Positions 5,631 through 7,064 of a stretch of 7,064 nt of DNA are shown in pieces. The notes under the pieces were generated by a model. The model did no database searches and was not told the origin of the DNA. It saw only the letters and a program-made list of their open reading frames with translations. The DNA is from a bacterium (GTDB taxonomy: Bacteria; Chloroflexota; Dormibacteria; Aeolococcales; Aeolococcaceae): NCBI GenBank assembly GCA_021850405.1, contig JAJZMA010000238.1:1-7064 (forward strand), written 5' to 3'. How positions within the stretch are numbered: the first letter of the stretch is position 1; each line of letters begins with the position of its first letter. Both the position numbers and the translations under genes were made by a program.

Positions 5631-6545
5631 TCACTTTTCAAGGGCCACGCGCAGTGCATCGCCAAGGTGTGGATACTGGAACTGGTACCCTGTGGTCGTT
5701 GCGAGTCCCGGTAGGACGCGCTGGCTGGCAAATAGCAGTTCATCCGCGGCAGAACCAAGCGCCATGCGCAAGGGGGTCTCGGGAATACGCAGGAATGCTT
5801 TCCTGTGCATCTCTTTTGCGAGGCTGTCGGTAAATTCGCTGTTGCGTACCGGTTCCGGCGCAGTACAGTTTATGGGGCCAGACACGGCTCCGTTCTCGAT
5901 GGCATGCATAATGATTCCTATTTCATCTGCTACTGATATCCAGCTGAGCCACTGTCGACCGTTGCCCAGCTTGGCGCCCAGGTTGAACCGAAATAGCGGT
6001 GTCTGGGCAGCAAGGAATCCGTGGGGCCCGAGGACAATACCGGTACGGAGAAACACAACCCGAATTCCTGCCTGGTGGGCTGGAGATGCACTGTCTTCCC
6101 ACTTTTGGCATAGGTCGGCAAGGAAACCGCTGCCCCTAGCTGAATCCTCTGTAAGTCTTTCATCTCCGCGGTTGCCATAGAAACCTATTGCTGAACCAGA
6201 GACATAGACAGCGGGCGGTGCTTTTAATTTGGCAAGTGCCTGGCTGAGTAGCAGCCCAGAGTCAACCCTGCTAGTGGTTAGTGCCTGGCGGTACTTGCTT
6301 GAGAGTCTTTTGGGCCGGATTGGTTCGCCAGCAAGATGGATTGCGGCATCCATGTGTTCAAGTCCACTGTCCCCATCAGCCTCCAGAGCTGTGGTATCGA
6401 TTGTCATCTGGCCCACGTCCCAGCCAACCTCCCCTTTTCCGGGCATGCCGCGTACGATTGGCACAACGCTGTGCCCGTTGGCAACAAGCAGCCGGGCAAG
6501 CTCACTCCCGATGAATCCGCGAGATCCGGACATGAGGACGCGCAT
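5631..6545 (-). CDS. TIGR01777-family (SDR39U1/YfcH-like) NAD(P)-binding epimerase-like protein
   Basis: A complete 304-residue protein of the usual length for this atypical short-chain dehydrogenase family. The N-terminal Rossmann motif is GSRGFIG (7-13). HLAGEPI lies at 70-76, and the family signature SGSAIGFYGNRGDERLTE occupies 116-133. RTGIVLG (167-173) and GRQWLSWI (196-203) follow. The C-terminal DUF1731 region (about 254-303) includes ADELLFASQRVLP and GYQFQYP. Members are annotated as sugar-nucleotide epimerase-like, but the physiological substrate is generally not known; a cytoplasmic NADP-dependent activity is expected. The start is firm: AGGAGGAG sits six bases upstream of the ATG at 6545. 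The gene is divergent from the ArsC-like frame at 6714 and convergent with the lipoprotein ending at 5452. Confidence 0.95.
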   Translation of the reverse strand: MRVLMSGSRGFIGSELARLLVANGHSVVPIVRGMPGKGEVGWDVGQMTIDTTALEADGDSGLEHMDAAIHLAGEPIRPKRLSSKYRQALTTSRVDSGLLLSQALAKLKAPPAVYVSGSAIGFYGNRGDERLTEDSARGSGFLADLCQKWEDSASPAHQAGIRVVFLRTGIVLGPHGFLAAQTPLFRFNLGAKLGNGRQWLSWISVADEIGIIMHAIENGAVSGPINCTAPEPVRNSEFTDSLAKEMHRKAFLRIPETPLRMALGSAADELLFASQRVLPGLATTTGYQFQYPHLGDALRVALEK

Positions 6546-6551
6546 GGGTGA

Positions 6552-6559
6552 CTCCTCCT
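6552..6559 (-). promoter_or_regulatory. Strong ribosome-binding site for the epimerase-like gene
   Basis: AGGAGGAG on the minus strand, with a six-base spacer to the ATG at 6545. This is the best Shine-Dalgarno match in the window and fixes the start of that gene. Confidence 0.85.
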
Positions 6560-6653
6560 GGAGTGATGGACGAGCAGTTCCCTGTTACCACAGTACCACT
6601 GGGTACGTCAGAGTGAGCCTGCTGAGCGTGAACGCCGTAGTGCTTGCAGTTAG

Positions 6654-6662
6654 TGCCATAAT
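6654..6662 (+). promoter_or_regulatory. Candidate extended -10 for the ArsC-like gene
   Basis: TG-C-CATAAT is an extended -10 with five of six consensus bases. It would start RNA near 6669, giving a leader of about 45 bases before the TTG at 6714. The -35 is not recognisable. A perfect GGCCC-CT-GGGCC inverted repeat (6672-6683) lies right at the predicted RNA start and could be an operator. Confidence 0.35.
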
Positions 6663-6702
6663 TAGCCCTAAGGCCCCTGGGCCGATTTGTGTACATGTTG
6701 CT

Positions 6703-6708
6703 GGGAGG
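6703..6708 (+). promoter_or_regulatory. Ribosome-binding site supporting a TTG start
   Basis: GGGAGG with a five-base spacer precedes the TTG at 6714. No ATG or GTG start with comparable support is present near the beginning of this frame, which is why the TTG is chosen. Confidence 0.6.
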
Positions 6709-6713
6709 TTGCC

Positions 6714-7064
6714 TTGCCGAGGCCTGCTAGGGCGGATATAAAGGTTGGGATTGTCATCTTCGGTTTCAACCCGGAGGGGCCGTCTGGCAGTGCGCCAGCG
6801 CTCTTGCTTGGGCTTGCTGGCTCTGAGCTGCCACAGGGAGTGGTGGCTCCTGGTGAGCGCGTCTCAGATGCTATGGTGCGGGTGGCTTCCTCCGCAGGCG
6901 TGGATATCAGCCCGGGAAGACGTGCGCGCCGTCCACAGGTGTATCTGCTCCTGGCCTCTGACGCACTTGAGCCAGACCGTGTTCTAACGTTATGGCACTA
7001 CTGCTGTGTGCCTGCAGATGCAATGGTGCCGCCGGGAGTATGGGTTGAGTTTTCTGGCTCAGCA
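6714..7064 (+). CDS. ArsC/low-molecular-weight phosphatase-like protein lacking catalytic residues, cut by window edge
   Basis: From the TTG at 6714 the frame is open for 117 codons to the right edge; the previous in-frame stop is at 6669-6671. The pattern follows thioredoxin-linked arsenate reductases and low-molecular-weight tyrosine phosphatases. There is an N-terminal strand (KVGIVIFG, 10-17), a P-loop region followed by a Ser and an Ala-Leu-Leu helix, then PGERVSDAMVRVASSAGVDIS (46-66), where the family has 'VNPKAIEAMKEVDIDIS'-type sequence, then PDRVLTL (87-93) and VPPGVWVE (105-112). In the family the P-loop is C-x5-R-S. Here those positions read Gly17, Pro23 and Ser24 at exactly the same spacing, so nucleophile and phosphate-binding Arg are missing. 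The resolving Cys expected after TL is Trp94; Cys97-Cys98 lie nearby. I infer an inactive homologue or a gene in decay. The fold assignment is from memory of family patterns and is moderately confident. Confidence 0.55.
   Translation, partial: MPRPARADIKVGIVIFGFNPEGPSGSAPALLLGLAGSELPQGVVAPGERVSDAMVRVASSAGVDISPGRRARRPQVYLLLASDALEPDRVLTLWHYCCVPADAMVPPGVWVEFSGSA

Noticed and set aside
5465..6180. Plus-strand frames of 122 and 200 residues
   Set aside because: They run through the spacer and the antisense of the clear epimerase-like gene and show no protein family features.
6229..6741. Plus-strand 170-residue frame
   Set aside because: Mostly antisense to the N-terminal Rossmann part of the epimerase-like gene.
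6745..6987. Plus-strand 80-residue frame starting TTG
   Set aside because: It is in another frame of the ArsC-like gene, rich in Cys/Trp/Arg with no recognisable pattern, and lacks a good ribosome site.

Overview
The window looks like bacterial chromosome with fairly high GC, GTG and TTG starts, and Shine-Dalgarno-type ribosome sites. Secreted proteins built from repeats of the type TCVSASDCWAVG ... ERWNGxxWS, one of them behind an N-terminal double-Cys zinc ribbon (MAQAFCTSCG...), are familiar from Ktedonobacteria-type Chloroflexota and from some Actinomycetota. I therefore favour a soil Chloroflexota or related Gram-positive-type lineage. This is an inference from protein style only; there is no rRNA or marker gene in the window.

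Layout. Bases 1-743 (minus) hold a repeat lipoprotein that runs off the left edge. Bases 744-1077 hold a decayed, in-frame repeat remnant and two hairpins. Bases 1078-1773 (minus) hold a paralogue of the first gene, anchored by one membrane helix and carrying a cytoplasmic zinc ribbon. Bases 1774-2254 have no convincing gene but several inverted repeats. Bases 2255-2656 (minus) encode a small four-helix membrane protein. Bases 2899-4374 (plus) encode a polytopic membrane protein resembling bacterial GT-C-like membrane proteins. A probable terminator follows, then a lipoprotein (4586-5452, plus) with a C-terminal Cys pair. Bases 5631-6545 (minus) encode a complete TIGR01777/SDR39U1-family NAD(P)-binding epimerase-like protein with a strong ribosome site. 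Divergent from it, a TTG-started frame (6714 to the right edge) reads as an arsenate-reductase/low-molecular-weight phosphatase-like protein in which the expected catalytic Cys and Arg positions are Gly and Pro.

How they fit together. Most genes are single transcription units rather than one operon, and most encode envelope proteins: two surface repeat proteins, two integral membrane proteins and one lipoprotein. I see no obvious defence system, CRISPR array, transposase or integrase. The items most worth following are the apparently inactive ArsC-like protein, the tandem repeat-protein paralogues that share identical DNA blocks, and the hairpin-rich intergenic stretch.
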